Assembly (NCBI RefSeq): GCF_038006205.1 | Contig: NZ_JBBOUU010000001.1 | Location: 1,180,001-1,244,000, forward strand | DNA: 64,000 nucleotides | Direction of reading: 5' to 3' | Origin: Solibacillus sp. FSL R7-0668 | GTDB taxonomy: Bacteria > Bacillota > Bacilli > Bacillales_A > Planococcaceae | Shown: piece after piece, positions 42,186 to 50,892 of the stretch | Position numbering within the stretch: the stretch's first letter is position 1 | Layout of the letters: every line of letters begins with the position of its first letter | Program-made: the position numbers and the translations under genes | The notes under the pieces: generated by a model | The model's database searches: none | What the model saw: the letters and a program-made list of their open reading frames with translations, nothing else | What the model was told of the DNA's origin: nothing

Positions 42186-43256
42186 ATGACGACGTACCAA
42201 ATTTCAACCAATTTAACAACGAATAAAAAAGAAAAAACACCTACAGAACAGCTTGGTTTTGGTCAAATATTTACAGACCATATGTTTGTAATGGACTATA
42301 TAGAGGGACAAGGCTGGATCAATCCAACCATTACGCCATATGCTCCAATCGAGTTAAGCCCTGCCGCAATGGTGTTCCATTATGGACAGGCGGTATTTGA
42401 AGGGTTAAAGGCCTATATGACAGAGGCTGGGGAAGTACAATTATTCCGTCCAGAGCGCAATTTCAAACGCTTAAATGCTTCGAATGAGCGCCTATGTATT
42501 CCCGCGATTGATGAAGAGCTTGCATTAGAAGCATTAAAAGAATTAATTCGTGTAGATCGTGATTGGGTTCCATCTGCACCAGGGACATCCTTATATATTC
42601 GTCCGTTCATCATTGCAACGGAGCCGTATTTAGGGGTAAATCCAGCAAAGAACTATAAATTTATGATTATAATGTCGCCAGTAGGCTCTTATTATAAAGA
42701 AGGCATTAATCCGGTGAAAATTTTAGTAGAGCAGCATTATGTACGCGCCGTTGTAGGGGGTACGGGTGAAGCGAAAACAGCAGGTAACTATGCGTCAAGC
42801 CTAAAAGGTTCGGAATTAGCCGCACAACAAGGTTATTCACAAACACTCTGGCTGGATGGAAAGGAAAATAAATACGTAGAAGAAGTAGGCAGCATGAACA
42901 TCTTCTTCAAAATTGCTGGCAAAGTAATTACACCCGCATTAAACGGCAGTATTTTACCAGGGATTACACGTGATTCTATGATTCAAGTGTTAAAATCAAA
43001 AAACATTGCAGTAGAAGAGCGTGCAATTGCGTTTGAAGAGGTTTTAACAGCAGCGAAGGACGGTACACTGGAAGAAGTATTTGGTACAGGTACAGCGGCT
43101 GTTATTTCTCCAGTTGGTGAGCTGAAATGGTTAGATGAAATCATCGCCATCAATGATGGTCAAATCGGGGAAGTAACGCAAATGTTATACGATACATTAA
43201 CAGGTATCCAATATGGGAAATTAGAAGATCCATTTGGTTGGACGATTAAGCTATAA
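42186..43256 (+). CDS. ilvE: branched-chain amino-acid aminotransferase
   Basis: A PLP-dependent class IV aminotransferase of 356 residues. It catalyses the last step of Ile, Leu and Val synthesis and the first of their breakdown. Signatures are FHYGQAVFEGLKAY and the PLP-lysine segment TGEAKTAGNYASSLKG. EEVGSMNIFF, LPGITRDSM and FGTGTAAVISPVGEL complete the pattern of the long bacterial/eukaryotic-like BCAT. TTAAGGAGC lies just upstream. The ATG at 42180 is too close to it, so the ATG at 42186 is preferred. Confidence 0.94.
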   Translation: MTTYQISTNLTTNKKEKTPTEQLGFGQIFTDHMFVMDYIEGQGWINPTITPYAPIELSPAAMVFHYGQAVFEGLKAYMTEAGEVQLFRPERNFKRLNASNERLCIPAIDEELALEALKELIRVDRDWVPSAPGTSLYIRPFIIATEPYLGVNPAKNYKFMIIMSPVGSYYKEGINPVKILVEQHYVRAVVGGTGEAKTAGNYASSLKGSELAAQQGYSQTLWLDGKENKYVEEVGSMNIFFKIAGKVITPALNGSILPGITRDSMIQVLKSKNIAVEERAIAFEEVLTAAKDGTLEEVFGTGTAAVISPVGELKWLDEIIAINDGQIGEVTQMLYDTLTGIQYGKLEDPFGWTIKL

Positions 43257-43263
43257 TCGACAC

Positions 43264-43302
43264 AATGCAAGTCGCTTTAAACAGGTGGCTTGCATTTTTT
43301 AT
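43264..43302 (+). terminator. terminator of ilvE
   Basis: AATGCAAG pairs with CTTGCATT around a partly paired loop, followed by TTTTT. Confidence 0.8.
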
Positions 43303-43331
43303 TGCTATAGTTACGGAAGGGGATAAAGATT

Positions 43332-43721
43332 TTGAAAAAGCTTCTATTCATCATCTTCTGTCTGCTCATCGTAAGTGGTTGCACAATTTATTCCACAACT
43401 TCGATATCCTTCGAAAAAAAGATACCAAATAAAATAGAAAAAATTATTAAAGATAACCCCGTTTTGAGGGATACCGGGCTTCAGTTGTTTTCAAATGGAA
43501 AGGATACCCTTTACATCATTTATGAAACAACAAAACAAATGGATGACATACCAGGAATTCGTGAAGAAGATTCACAAATCACCATTATAATTCGGGAAGG
43601 TGAGGAGCAAAATGAAGAAACTCGCTATGTTTATAAGTTTAAATCCGATAAAACGTTTCAAACTATAAAAATTTCCGTAAATGGTGTACCAACCTCATTT
43701 GATAGAGTATCACAGTATTGA
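43332..43721 (+). CDS. small lipoprotein of unknown function
   Basis: A 129-residue secreted lipoprotein. A lysine-started hydrophobic signal ends at the lipobox VSGC, with Cys17 the likely acylated residue. The mature part is short, charged and beta-rich (DTLYIIYETTKQ, QITIIIREGE, ETRYVYKFKSDKTFQTIKISVNG). I recognise no family. The start is TTG behind GGAAGGGG. It is monocistronic, ending in a run of 13-base repeats that merges into the terminator. Confidence 0.75.
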   Translation: MKKLLFIIFCLLIVSGCTIYSTTSISFEKKIPNKIEKIIKDNPVLRDTGLQLFSNGKDTLYIIYETTKQMDDIPGIREEDSQITIIIREGEEQNEETRYVYKFKSDKTFQTIKISVNGVPTSFDRVSQY

Positions 43722-43753
43722 AAGCCCTATATGAAAGCCCTATATGAAAGCCC
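43719..43753 (+). repeat. 13-base tandem repeat at a stop codon
   Basis: TGAAAGCCCTATA occurs twice head to tail, followed by a partial third copy (TGAAAGCCC). The first TGA is the lipoprotein stop codon. The unit copies the left arm of the adjacent terminator stem, so it probably arose by slippage there. Confidence 0.85.
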
Positions 43754-43790
43754 GAAAACACGGTAGATTTTGTGCTTTCGGGCTTTTCAT
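43747..43790. terminator. bidirectional terminator
   Basis: AAAGCCCGAAA pairs with TTTCGGGCTTT (43747-43787). It is shared by the lipoprotein gene and convergent floT. Confidence 0.85.
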
Positions 43791-45310
43791 TATTTCTCTA
43801 CTAATTCCTCAACTTGAGAAAATCTCTCGTTAGAAATGGATGCCGTTTTTTCAAAAGCATTTTTTCCAACATACGTTTCGATTAAATCCTTCACATCAAT
43901 TCCAGAGGATGCTTTTAATGTTTCTTGCAAACCAGCCATTAAATCTGTTGCATAGCCGGTTACTTTGCCAGCACCACCATTTGCACCGCCCCCTGTATCC
44001 ACAACGGTAATTTTATCAATATTTGATAATGGGCTTGCCACTTGTTTTGCATATTCTGGTAGCATTTTCACGATCATATCAAGGACAGCCGCTTGACCAA
44101 ATTGCTCGAAGGCTTCGGCGATTTTTTGTTTTGCTTCGGCTTCGGCTAAACCACGTAGGCGAATGATTTCTGCTTCTGCTGTACCTTGTGCGCGCTCTGC
44201 ATCCGCCTTCGCAAGACCATCTAAACGAATGCGTTCAGCTTCCGCCTGTGCCTGTGTTTCGATACGGTATTTTTCTGCATCGGCTTGTGCAAGCTCTTTT
44301 CGTTTTTGTGCTTCTGCATTTTGCTCGATGGCATAACGATCCGCATCCGCCTTTTTCTTTACTTCTGAATCATATTGCTTCTCTCGACGTAAAATTTCTT
44401 TTTCTTCTAATTCAATTTGCTTCTGACGCTCAATAATTTGAATTTGCATTTCTTGTTCTGTTACTTCTTGTTTTGCACGCGCCGTTTCAAGTTCATAGGC
44501 TTGGTCTGCTCGGGCTTTTGCGATATCTTGCTCGCGTCGATATTCAGCCACTTTTAACTGATTATTCTTTTCGGCTTCGGCAATTTCAGTTGCGCGTTCT
44601 AGTTCCGCTTTTTGAGCTTCTTGAGCAGCTTGAGCACGCTTAATACGTGTTTCCTTATCCGCTTCGGCTGTCGCAATATCCGCATCACGCTTTACTTGTG
44701 CAATACGCGGCTTACCTAAAGAATCTAGGTAGCCATTTTTGTCGCGTACATCTTTGATCGTAAATGAAACGATAATTAAACCCATCTTCGCCAAATCCTG
44801 CGAAGCGACACGCTGTACTTCCTGTGAGAATTTATCACGATTTTTATAAATTTCCTCGACTGTCATCGAGCCAAGAATAGAGCGTAGGTGACCTTCTAAT
44901 ACTTCACGAGCTTCCCCTTCACGCTCATGCTTTTCCTTTCCTAAAAATTGCTCAGCAGCAGTCGCAATTTCCGAAATCGATCCGCCGATTTTAATAATGG
45001 CTGTTCCATCTGCCATTACTGGAACGCCTTGTTCTGTATATACTTCTGGAGTAGTAACCTCAAGCTTACTAGATAGCAGGCTTAAAGGCTGTGCTTGCTG
45101 GAAAACAGGGAATACAAATGTACCGCCACCGCGAATGATTTTAATGCGATTGCCCGACTCATCGGTATGTACATTTTTGCTGCCTAAATAGCTACCTGTC
45201 ACAATAAGCGCTTCATCTGGACCAGCTGTACGATATTTCATAATATAGACTGCGACAATGGCAAGAATTAAGAATAAAACAACGCCAATGGCAATAAGTA
45301 TACCTAACAT
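43790..45310 (-). CDS. floT: flotillin-like protein FloT
   Basis: A scaffold protein of membrane microdomains, 506 residues. One N-terminal membrane helix (residues 2-24) is followed by an SPFH/Band 7 domain (about 30-220, with YTEQGVPVMADGTAIIKIGG and KMGLIIVSFTIKDV). A long coiled coil (220-400) is rich in Ala-Glu repeats (RREQDIAKARADQAYE, AEAERIRLDGLAKADAERAQG). The C-terminal oligomerisation region includes GQAAVLDMIVKMLPEYAKQ. AGGAGG precedes the ATG. It is the second gene after yuaF, as in B. subtilis. Confidence 0.95.
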   Translation of the reverse strand: MLGILIAIGVVLFLILAIVAVYIMKYRTAGPDEALIVTGSYLGSKNVHTDESGNRIKIIRGGGTFVFPVFQQAQPLSLLSSKLEVTTPEVYTEQGVPVMADGTAIIKIGGSISEIATAAEQFLGKEKHEREGEAREVLEGHLRSILGSMTVEEIYKNRDKFSQEVQRVASQDLAKMGLIIVSFTIKDVRDKNGYLDSLGKPRIAQVKRDADIATAEADKETRIKRAQAAQEAQKAELERATEIAEAEKNNQLKVAEYRREQDIAKARADQAYELETARAKQEVTEQEMQIQIIERQKQIELEEKEILRREKQYDSEVKKKADADRYAIEQNAEAQKRKELAQADAEKYRIETQAQAEAERIRLDGLAKADAERAQGTAEAEIIRLRGLAEAEAKQKIAEAFEQFGQAAVLDMIVKMLPEYAKQVASPLSNIDKITVVDTGGGANGGAGKVTGYATDLMAGLQETLKASSGIDVKDLIETYVGKNAFEKTASISNERFSQVEELVEK

Positions 45311-45322
45311 ATAAACATCCTC

Positions 45323-45853
45323 CTAAAATGTAAATTCTTCGTTTTCATAGATTGCTACAAATGCGGTACCATCACGAACTTCGATAATTAACACTTGGGT
45401 ATCATAAGGAATTTCAACATGGTGATAACTAGCCGCCCGTTTGGAAATAATGCCGTTGACTCCTTCAATCACGATTTCTCCAAAGCCATCTAACGGAATC
45501 GGGACAATGACTCGCGCAACCTGACTTTCTAGTGAGGCATCGGTATAGGCTAATGACACTTCGGCAGAGCGCAGTGGCACGAGTAAGAAAAAATAAAGTA
45601 GTGCGGTAAAAATGCTCGCGATAAAAAATGCGATGCCTAAAATGATCAAGCTTGTAAATGATGTGAAGCGTTCGAAAATGTATCCAGCGGCGGCTGTAAA
45701 GGTAATGAAGGATAAAATAATGGCTGGATCAAAAATAGGAATGGTATCCAACGAAACATCTGCTATGTCTGCGAAAAACAAATACAAAACGGTACAGCAG
45801 CCGATGACGATTAAAATAATTAAGTAAATGATATCTAATGAATACCCAAACAT
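45323..45853 (-). CDS. yuaF: NfeD-family membrane protein YuaF
   Basis: A 176-residue partner of flotillin. Four hydrophobic helices (about residues 8-26, 44-60, 66-86, 88-97) are followed by a soluble OB-fold-like beta domain. That domain carries LESQVARVIVPIPLDGFGEIVIEGVNG and VLIIEVRDGTAFVAIY, typical of the NfeD C-terminus. NfeD proteins are nearly always encoded beside SPFH proteins, and the pair affects membrane fluidity and cell-wall-stress behaviour in B. subtilis. GGAGGTG precedes the ATG, and floT follows after 12 bases. Confidence 0.9.
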   Translation of the reverse strand: MFGYSLDIIYLIILIVIGCCTVLYLFFADIADVSLDTIPIFDPAIILSFITFTAAAGYIFERFTSFTSLIILGIAFFIASIFTALLYFFLLVPLRSAEVSLAYTDASLESQVARVIVPIPLDGFGEIVIEGVNGIISKRAASYHHVEIPYDTQVLIIEVRDGTAFVAIYENEEFTF

Positions 45854-45936
45854 CTTAACACCTCCTTTGCTTTGTTATTTACTTATACGGAATAAAGTGG
45901 GTAAAGTTTCAGAAAAAATGAAATTTTATAATAAAA

Positions 45937-45969
45937 GAAAAATCATTTCCTCATGCGAAAATGATTTTT
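45937..45969 (-). terminator. terminator of the 5'-nucleotidase gene
   Basis: AAAAATCATTTT pairs with GAAATGATTTTT on the minus strand, followed by CTTTTATTAT. It overlaps the last codons. Confidence 0.7.
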
Positions 45970-47388
45970 GATTTGAATTTGTAGAGGACGATTCGTTTGG
46001 ATATAGGTCATCATCAATTCCGGAACAAATTTGCTCGTTTTGTAAAGTGGCGTTTTATGAAACATCGCATAATTATGTGCACCGGTCGCGCGGTAGCTAT
46101 TGATGACAACGCTAAAAATGTCATGGTCCTGTATTTCCTGTCCGTTATAGATACAGCTGTCAACGCGTTGTCCAACAGGGTGACTTAAACAAATATCATA
46201 ATCCAATCCGCCCCAAAGATCATAAATAAAAGGTTGTGGCTGTGGGTAATGGACGTTCATGCTAAAATCGATTTCGTTTTGTGTATTAATGGCGAATACA
46301 CTAGCACTTAGCTCCAGTGCTTGACGAATTTCAGCTCCCGTCATTTCAATTTTTACAAGTTGATTTTGGCGCGGTAAATTATGTAGGACATCTTTTCGGG
46401 TAATTTGTTTTGGAAATCCACCGTTTTGATGATAGGGAAGCTCGATAACGGAGAGCTGAGCCTTTGTATAATGCCTTTGCATGTCATGTAGAAGTTGCAC
46501 ATAATTGGATTGCATAAGACGAGGCGTGAAAAAATCGCTGTATTGTAAATCGCATGCACTTTCACTGATGATTTCATTTTTCCAACGATTAAATGCACTA
46601 TCAGAAAAAGATGGTAATGCTTCATCTACATAGACTAACATTGGTTCATGAGTTATGTTGTCGCCGTCGATTATCACGTCAATTTGTGCAAAACAGTTTG
46701 CATTGGCCCCGGGCTGAACGACAGAAACCCCGTTTATTTTGGTCGCAATTTCTAAATGCTGATGACCGGTAATGAATAAATCAATCCCGTCAATTTCATG
46801 AAGCATGCGATAGGCTTCATTCTCACCTTCCTGTAAATCGATTAGATGACCGGTCTTCAAATCTCGTTCAAAACCCCCATGATAGCATAAAATCACGAAA
46901 TCTACCTGCTCGTGTGCGCGAACATACTTGACAGTTCTTTGTGCAGCGTCAAAGGCTTGCTCAAATTGTAAGGATTTTGTTGCTGTGCCTTCATCCCAAA
47001 ATGGTGTAAAATGCGTCACGACACCGATGACCGCCACGCGAAAACCATCCATGTCTTTCACTATATAATCTTTTGCGAACGCTTCTATATTAGCGGCGAT
47101 CCAGGGGAAATTACAGGCATTGCGCATCGCCTCAATAGCAGGAAGGGGATAATTGAATTCATGATTTCCAAAAACCGCTACATCATATTGTAGGGCATTG
47201 GCCATGCTGATTTGAGGGTGCTCACATTGTTGGATATTTTCATAAAAATAGCTTAAATGACTGCCTTGCAAAAAATCGCCATTATCGATTAAAAGCGCGG
47301 GCTGTCGGTCTTTAATCATTGAGGCAAGCTGTGAAAAGCGTTCGGTATGTCCGTGTATATCACTTGTTGCGATAATTGAAAATTTCAT
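45943..47388 (-). CDS. cytoplasmic metallophosphoesterase / 5'-nucleotidase (YunD-like)
   Basis: A two-domain nucleotidase of 481 residues. The N-terminal metallophosphatase carries ATSDIHGH, DNGDFLQGS, FGNHEFNY, CYHGGFERD and TGHQHLE, the full dimetal ligand set. The C-terminal 5'-nucleotidase domain (about 290-460) has NLPRQNQLVKIEMTGAEIRQALE and INSYRATGAHNY for nucleoside binding. There is no signal peptide, unlike UshA or YfkN, so it acts inside the cell like YunD. AAAGGAAGTA lies upstream; the second ATG (47388) is better spaced than the first (47394). Confidence 0.88.
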   Translation of the reverse strand: MKFSIIATSDIHGHTERFSQLASMIKDRQPALLIDNGDFLQGSHLSYFYENIQQCEHPQISMANALQYDVAVFGNHEFNYPLPAIEAMRNACNFPWIAANIEAFAKDYIVKDMDGFRVAVIGVVTHFTPFWDEGTATKSLQFEQAFDAAQRTVKYVRAHEQVDFVILCYHGGFERDLKTGHLIDLQEGENEAYRMLHEIDGIDLFITGHQHLEIATKINGVSVVQPGANANCFAQIDVIIDGDNITHEPMLVYVDEALPSFSDSAFNRWKNEIISESACDLQYSDFFTPRLMQSNYVQLLHDMQRHYTKAQLSVIELPYHQNGGFPKQITRKDVLHNLPRQNQLVKIEMTGAEIRQALELSASVFAINTQNEIDFSMNVHYPQPQPFIYDLWGGLDYDICLSHPVGQRVDSCIYNGQEIQDHDIFSVVINSYRATGAHNYAMFHKTPLYKTSKFVPELMMTYIQTNRPLQIQIKNHFRMRK

Positions 47389-47499
47389 GTACATTACTTC
47401 CTTTATACTTCGTTGTTGCTATTATAGCGTGAATTATTGCGCAATAGTGGTGAAAATGATTAAATAAATAAGAAGAGAAAAATTGGAGGAGTGATGTTC

Positions 47500-47823
47500 A
47501 TGATTACAGTAACCAATCGCATTAAAGTAAAAAAAGGATTTGCTAAAATGATGGCACCAAAATTTGCACAGCCAGGGCCATTACAACAGTTTAAGGGATT
47601 CGAAAAAGTTGAAGTATTAATTGCAACTCAATTTGAAGAGTACGATGAAATGAGCGTTGTGATGTATTGGGATTCGAAAGAGAACTTTGCTGTTTGGCGT
47701 GAAAGTGATGCCTTTAAGGAATCTCATAAGCGTCCAGAGGGTGGACCTGGTGCACAGGGGGACTCACCGATGTTAGGTTCTGAAATTGTTATTGCTGAAG
47801 TGGCGGCATCCATTTCAAAATAA
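47500..47823 (+). CDS. heme-degrading-monooxygenase-like protein (HmoA/IsdG type)
   Basis: A 107-residue ABM-fold protein. It has TNRIKVKKGFAKMMAPKF, then FKGFEKVEVLI, VVMYWDSKENFAVWRESDAFKESHK and a Gly/Pro-rich stretch. The Asn, Trp and His positions of the IsdG/HmoA catalytic triad are visible (TNR, YWDS, ESHK). This supports heme breakdown for iron release, although some family members act on other aromatics. GGAGGA lies before three possible starts; the ATG at 47500 is best spaced. It is monocistronic with a strong terminator. No Fur box was seen. Confidence 0.82.
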   Translation: MITVTNRIKVKKGFAKMMAPKFAQPGPLQQFKGFEKVEVLIATQFEEYDEMSVVMYWDSKENFAVWRESDAFKESHKRPEGGPGAQGDSPMLGSEIVIAEVAASISK

Positions 47824-47836
47824 CAAGCAATCTATT

Positions 47837-47876
47837 AAAAAAGCCTGTCGAACTAAAAACGACAGGCTCCTTTTAT
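47837..47876. terminator. bidirectional terminator
   Basis: AAGCCTGTCG pairs with CGACAGGCT, followed by CCTTTT. It is shared with the convergent gene at 47873. Confidence 0.85.
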
Positions 47877-48487
47877 AAGGTTTGATAGGATTGATTTTTA
47901 ATATAGTCTTGATAGAAGAAATTTGCTTCATCACAGCATTTTTTGACGAGGCGTTCAAATTCATTGGACCCATTTAAATGCTGAATCAAAATTTTCACCA
48001 GAATGGATTGATCCTTCATAAAGGGCTGTAATTGCTCTTTGGTTTTTAAATGCATGAAATAATACGGACGTTGTCGATTGCGTTTAATTAAGGGACGTTG
48101 GTTCGCGATTTTTAATATTTTTACATACCAATTGTTTATTTGTTTTGTTAATAATATAGATAGAATATAGAGATGTTCTAATGTAGTGTCTGGATGAGCG
48201 CGGAAATAGTTAAAATAATAATCATTTTTCAAAGCCTTAATCATAATATGGTTGGAAGAATAATAGAGGATTTTGTCGAAAGACTCCATAATATTTTCTT
48301 CCTCGCGATGTAATAGCACCCACAGATTAAATGCAGAAACCCACATATCTTCCGTATTATAATAACTAGAATCATCAATTGATATGGTCAACAACGGATT
48401 CATTTTTTTGGCTAATTGCTTGAAATCTGATACATACTGCTCATTAATGAAAAATAGACTTTGCTCAAGTGTAATTTGATTATACAT
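47873..48487 (-). CDS. helical protein of unknown function
   Basis: A 204-residue soluble, all-helical looking protein rich in Tyr, Asn, Leu and Lys, with no motif I can place. The region DDSSYYNTEDMWVSAFNLWVLLHREEENI and the later HPDTTLEHLYILSILLTKQINNWYVKIL suggest a helical bundle. The ATG at 48487 follows GAGGTGAG; the longer open frame has no site. It is monocistronic. The 261 bases between it and the divergent TPR gene are AT-rich (about 70 percent) without other features that I can support. Confidence 0.65.
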   Translation of the reverse strand: MYNQITLEQSLFFINEQYVSDFKQLAKKMNPLLTISIDDSSYYNTEDMWVSAFNLWVLLHREEENIMESFDKILYYSSNHIMIKALKNDYYFNYFRAHPDTTLEHLYILSILLTKQINNWYVKILKIANQRPLIKRNRQRPYYFMHLKTKEQLQPFMKDQSILVKILIQHLNGSNEFERLVKKCCDEANFFYQDYIKNQSYQTL

Positions 48488-48748
48488 AGATTTTCTCACC
48501 TCTTTTAAAATTCGGTGCAGTGATGATCTATTGTCTAAACGTACTATGGAAGATCCGTAAAACGAATGAGTAAGTCTTACGATTGCTTTTATTATCGCCG
48601 AAATTGGATATATTTTCATCTAAAAAGCTATATTTAGTTCGAATGAATAATAGAAATCCTAATATAGTATGAGGTTGCAAATTGATTATTCCTAAAATAC
48701 TCACATAAATAAATTTGAAATTATAAGGTAAAAGGTAGGAGACGACTG

Positions 48749-49438
48749 ATGAACATGGAGCAATACTTTTATGATGGCCAATTTTTAAAAAGCTATCAAA
48801 TGGCACAACAGGATTCGACAGATGAAAACAAAAAGTCCTATTTAGCTATATTCGAGAAATATGAGTACGCAAAATTCCCTCAGCCGACCGCACAGCTTGA
48901 ACAAAGTGTAGAACGTGCGGATGAACGCTATGAAGAATTAGATGAGGTTGAGCAAATACGTACTATTCAGGATGAAGCCCAATTTGCACAAGCCATTAAA
49001 GCGCTTGAAAACGATGCGCGTACAGCAGATGATATGCGAAAAGCGGAGTCATTTTTCGTACAGGCCCAATTATTTTTAATGGCTCATCATTACGATGAAA
49101 GCATTCATTGCTTTATGCAGGCAGTAAAGCATAATCCAAATAAGGCGTTATACTACGGTTTTGCAGGGCAAACGATGAATCGCTTCAATTGGTCGCCATT
49201 TGATACATTACCATACATTGAACGTGCCATTGAGTTGGATCCACAAAATGCGCGCTGGTATTGGAATAAGGCGCTTGTATTAACACAGTTATACAAAGAC
49301 TTGCAGGCAGAGCCATTTTTAGAGAATGCGCTAATCGCGATTGAAAAAGCGATTGAAGTTTGTCGAGAAGACCAAACCTCATTACGAAACGGAATCGACT
49401 CTACGTTGGAGAATTTAAAGGAATATTTATTTAATTAA
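48749..49438 (+). CDS. tetratricopeptide-repeat protein
   Basis: A 229-residue soluble protein. An acidic N-terminal half holds a coiled-coil stretch (QLEQSVERADERYEELDEVEQ). At least two TPR-like units follow: AQLFLMAHHYDESIHCFMQAVKHNPNKALYYGFAG and DTLPYIERAIELDPQNARWYWNKALVL, ending with a helical cap. TPR proteins mediate protein contacts, and the partner is unknown. TAGGAGACGACTG precedes the ATG. The next gene, a small membrane-anchored protein, follows after 13 bases and is likely co-transcribed, so it may be the partner. Confidence 0.75.
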   Translation: MNMEQYFYDGQFLKSYQMAQQDSTDENKKSYLAIFEKYEYAKFPQPTAQLEQSVERADERYEELDEVEQIRTIQDEAQFAQAIKALENDARTADDMRKAESFFVQAQLFLMAHHYDESIHCFMQAVKHNPNKALYYGFAGQTMNRFNWSPFDTLPYIERAIELDPQNARWYWNKALVLTQLYKDLQAEPFLENALIAIEKAIEVCREDQTSLRNGIDSTLENLKEYLFN

Positions 49439-49451
49439 CCGGGGGCACAGC

Positions 49452-49892
49452 ATGAAGAGCAAAAAGTTTTTGTCGTGGAAGGGTATTTCGATTTATTTAA
49501 CGATTATTTTATTTTTAGTTATTTTCATTCAAATGATGGATCAAAATAAACGCAACGAAAAGGAAGGGCAATATTTAGCGGAAATCGAGAAGGCTTATAT
49601 CGCGCTAGTTGACTTTCAAATGTATATTATAAATGATGAAGTACAGGTGGATGAAAACAAGTATGTGTTAACAATGGCGGAACGAGACTTCCAATATCAG
49701 CTAAGCTTATTTATTGATATTTTTGGCAATCTGGAAAAGGATGATAAGAGCTTATATGATTTCTATATCGAATCAGACAAAGCATTGCAAGCCTTTTATG
49801 ACGCCACAACAAAAGAGCAACAATCGGCTGCACATGAACAGCTATTGGCGATTAAGCACCCGTTATTTGCACTAATTGCCGAGCAAAAATAA
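49452..49892 (+). CDS. small membrane-anchored protein of unknown function
   Basis: A 146-residue protein with a basic start, one membrane helix (residues 11-29, ISIYLTIILFLVIFIQMM) and an extracellular helical domain rich in acidic and aromatic residues. The single-helix plus helical-domain layout recalls a sensor or cell-envelope protein, but no family is recognised. CGGGGG precedes the ATG. It is the second gene after the TPR protein and ends at a bidirectional terminator. Confidence 0.7.
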   Translation: MKSKKFLSWKGISIYLTIILFLVIFIQMMDQNKRNEKEGQYLAEIEKAYIALVDFQMYIINDEVQVDENKYVLTMAERDFQYQLSLFIDIFGNLEKDDKSLYDFYIESDKALQAFYDATTKEQQSAAHEQLLAIKHPLFALIAEQK

Positions 49893-49898
49893 AGTAAC

Positions 49899-49945
49899 TA
49901 AAGCTCACAGAACGAATCATTCGTTTTGTGAGCTTTTCGTTATTT
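49899..49945. terminator. bidirectional terminator
   Basis: AAAGCTCACA pairs with TGTGAGCTTT, with an inner AACGAATCATTCGTT stem. It is shared with the convergent lia cluster end. Confidence 0.85.
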
Positions 49946-50251
49946 CTTCTTTGATTTAACAAATGCGATGACGATACATGCAACTTGAATGACCACAGTG
50001 GCAATGACCATATAAAAGTCTTTTTCTGAGCTACTTAAGCCCAATTCATCAACTAATATTGCTGAAATAAAGTATAGCTGTGCACTTAGTAGGATAATAA
50101 AGGTACCGATAAACAGCATGATTTTTGGATTGAAATCAAAGCGTAGTACGATAATCACAAATAAGGCACTGAAGATGAGCATTAAAGTGAATAATGGGTC
50201 GAGTAGTGTTAATATGCCGTCCTTGGCAAAGTTTTCATAGGTGTAGTTCAT
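49940..50251 (-). CDS. small membrane protein at the end of the lia operon
   Basis: A 103-residue protein with three hydrophobic helices (about 20-37, 43-63, 80-98) and a basic C-terminus (VKSKKK). It starts 11 bases after liaR with GGAGAAACG before the ATG, so it is probably the sixth gene of the lia transcript. I recognise no family. The position suggests a part in envelope stress, which is inference only. Confidence 0.7.
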   Translation of the reverse strand: MNYTYENFAKDGILTLLDPLFTLMLIFSALFVIIVLRFDFNPKIMLFIGTFIILLSAQLYFISAILVDELGLSSSEKDFYMVIATVVIQVACIVIAFVKSKKK

Positions 50252-50262
50252 TTCGTTTCTCC

Positions 50263-50892
50263 TTATTTGACAAGTCCATTTTGGAATGCATAAACAACTG
50301 CTTGGGTGCGGTCCTGAACTTCTAATTTGCTTAAAATATTACTAACATGGGTTTTGACCGTCTTTAAGGCGATGAATAATTCCTCGGCAATTTCTTGATT
50401 CGCCAAGCCGCGTGCCATGCATTGTAGCACTTCCATTTCACGCTCTGTTAAATGGTCATGCAACGCTGGGGCTACTCCGCGCATCCGGGCCATCACTTTC
50501 GTCGTTGCTTCTGGCTCTAATACCGTTTCGCCGTTAATCGTTTTACGAATCGCCTCGGCAATTTGCTTAGCGTTGCTTGTTTTTAAAATATAGCTGACCG
50601 CGCCAGCTTCTAACGCAGGGTAGAGCTTATCATCATCGATAAAGCTTGTCACCATCATCACCTTTGCTTGCGGCCAGCTAGCGATAATTTCGGCCGTAGC
50701 CTGTGCCCCGTTTTTAATGGGCATCACATTGTCCATTAAGACAAGGTCAGGCTTTAATGCAAGCGTTTTTTCGATCGCCTCTTGACCATTCGCTGCCTCG
50801 CCAACGACTTCAATATCAGGCTGCGCAGAAAGGTAAGCTGCAACCCCTATGCGTACCATTTCGTGGTCATCAGCAATGACGACTTTAATCAT
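50263..50892 (-). CDS. liaR: cell-envelope-stress response regulator LiaR
   Basis: A NarL/FixJ-type regulator of 209 residues. The receiver domain has VIADDHEMVRIGV, the phosphorylated Asp in LVLMDNVMPIKNG (about residue 54) and ILKTSNAKQ. The C-terminal LuxR-type helix-turn-helix is LTEREMEVLQCMARGLANQEIAEELFIALKTVKTHVSNILSKL. LiaR (VraR in staphylococci) activates the liaIH effector genes when lipid-II cycle antibiotics act. It overlaps liaS by eight bases. Confidence 0.94.
   Translation of the reverse strand: MIKVVIADDHEMVRIGVAAYLSAQPDIEVVGEAANGQEAIEKTLALKPDLVLMDNVMPIKNGAQATAEIIASWPQAKVMMVTSFIDDDKLYPALEAGAVSYILKTSNAKQIAEAIRKTINGETVLEPEATTKVMARMRGVAPALHDHLTEREMEVLQCMARGLANQEIAEELFIALKTVKTHVSNILSKLEVQDRTQAVVYAFQNGLVK

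Noticed and set aside
43719-43790. Possible CRISPR-like direct repeats
   Set aside because: Units of 13 bases are adjacent without spacers and merge into a terminator, so this is a tandem repeat.
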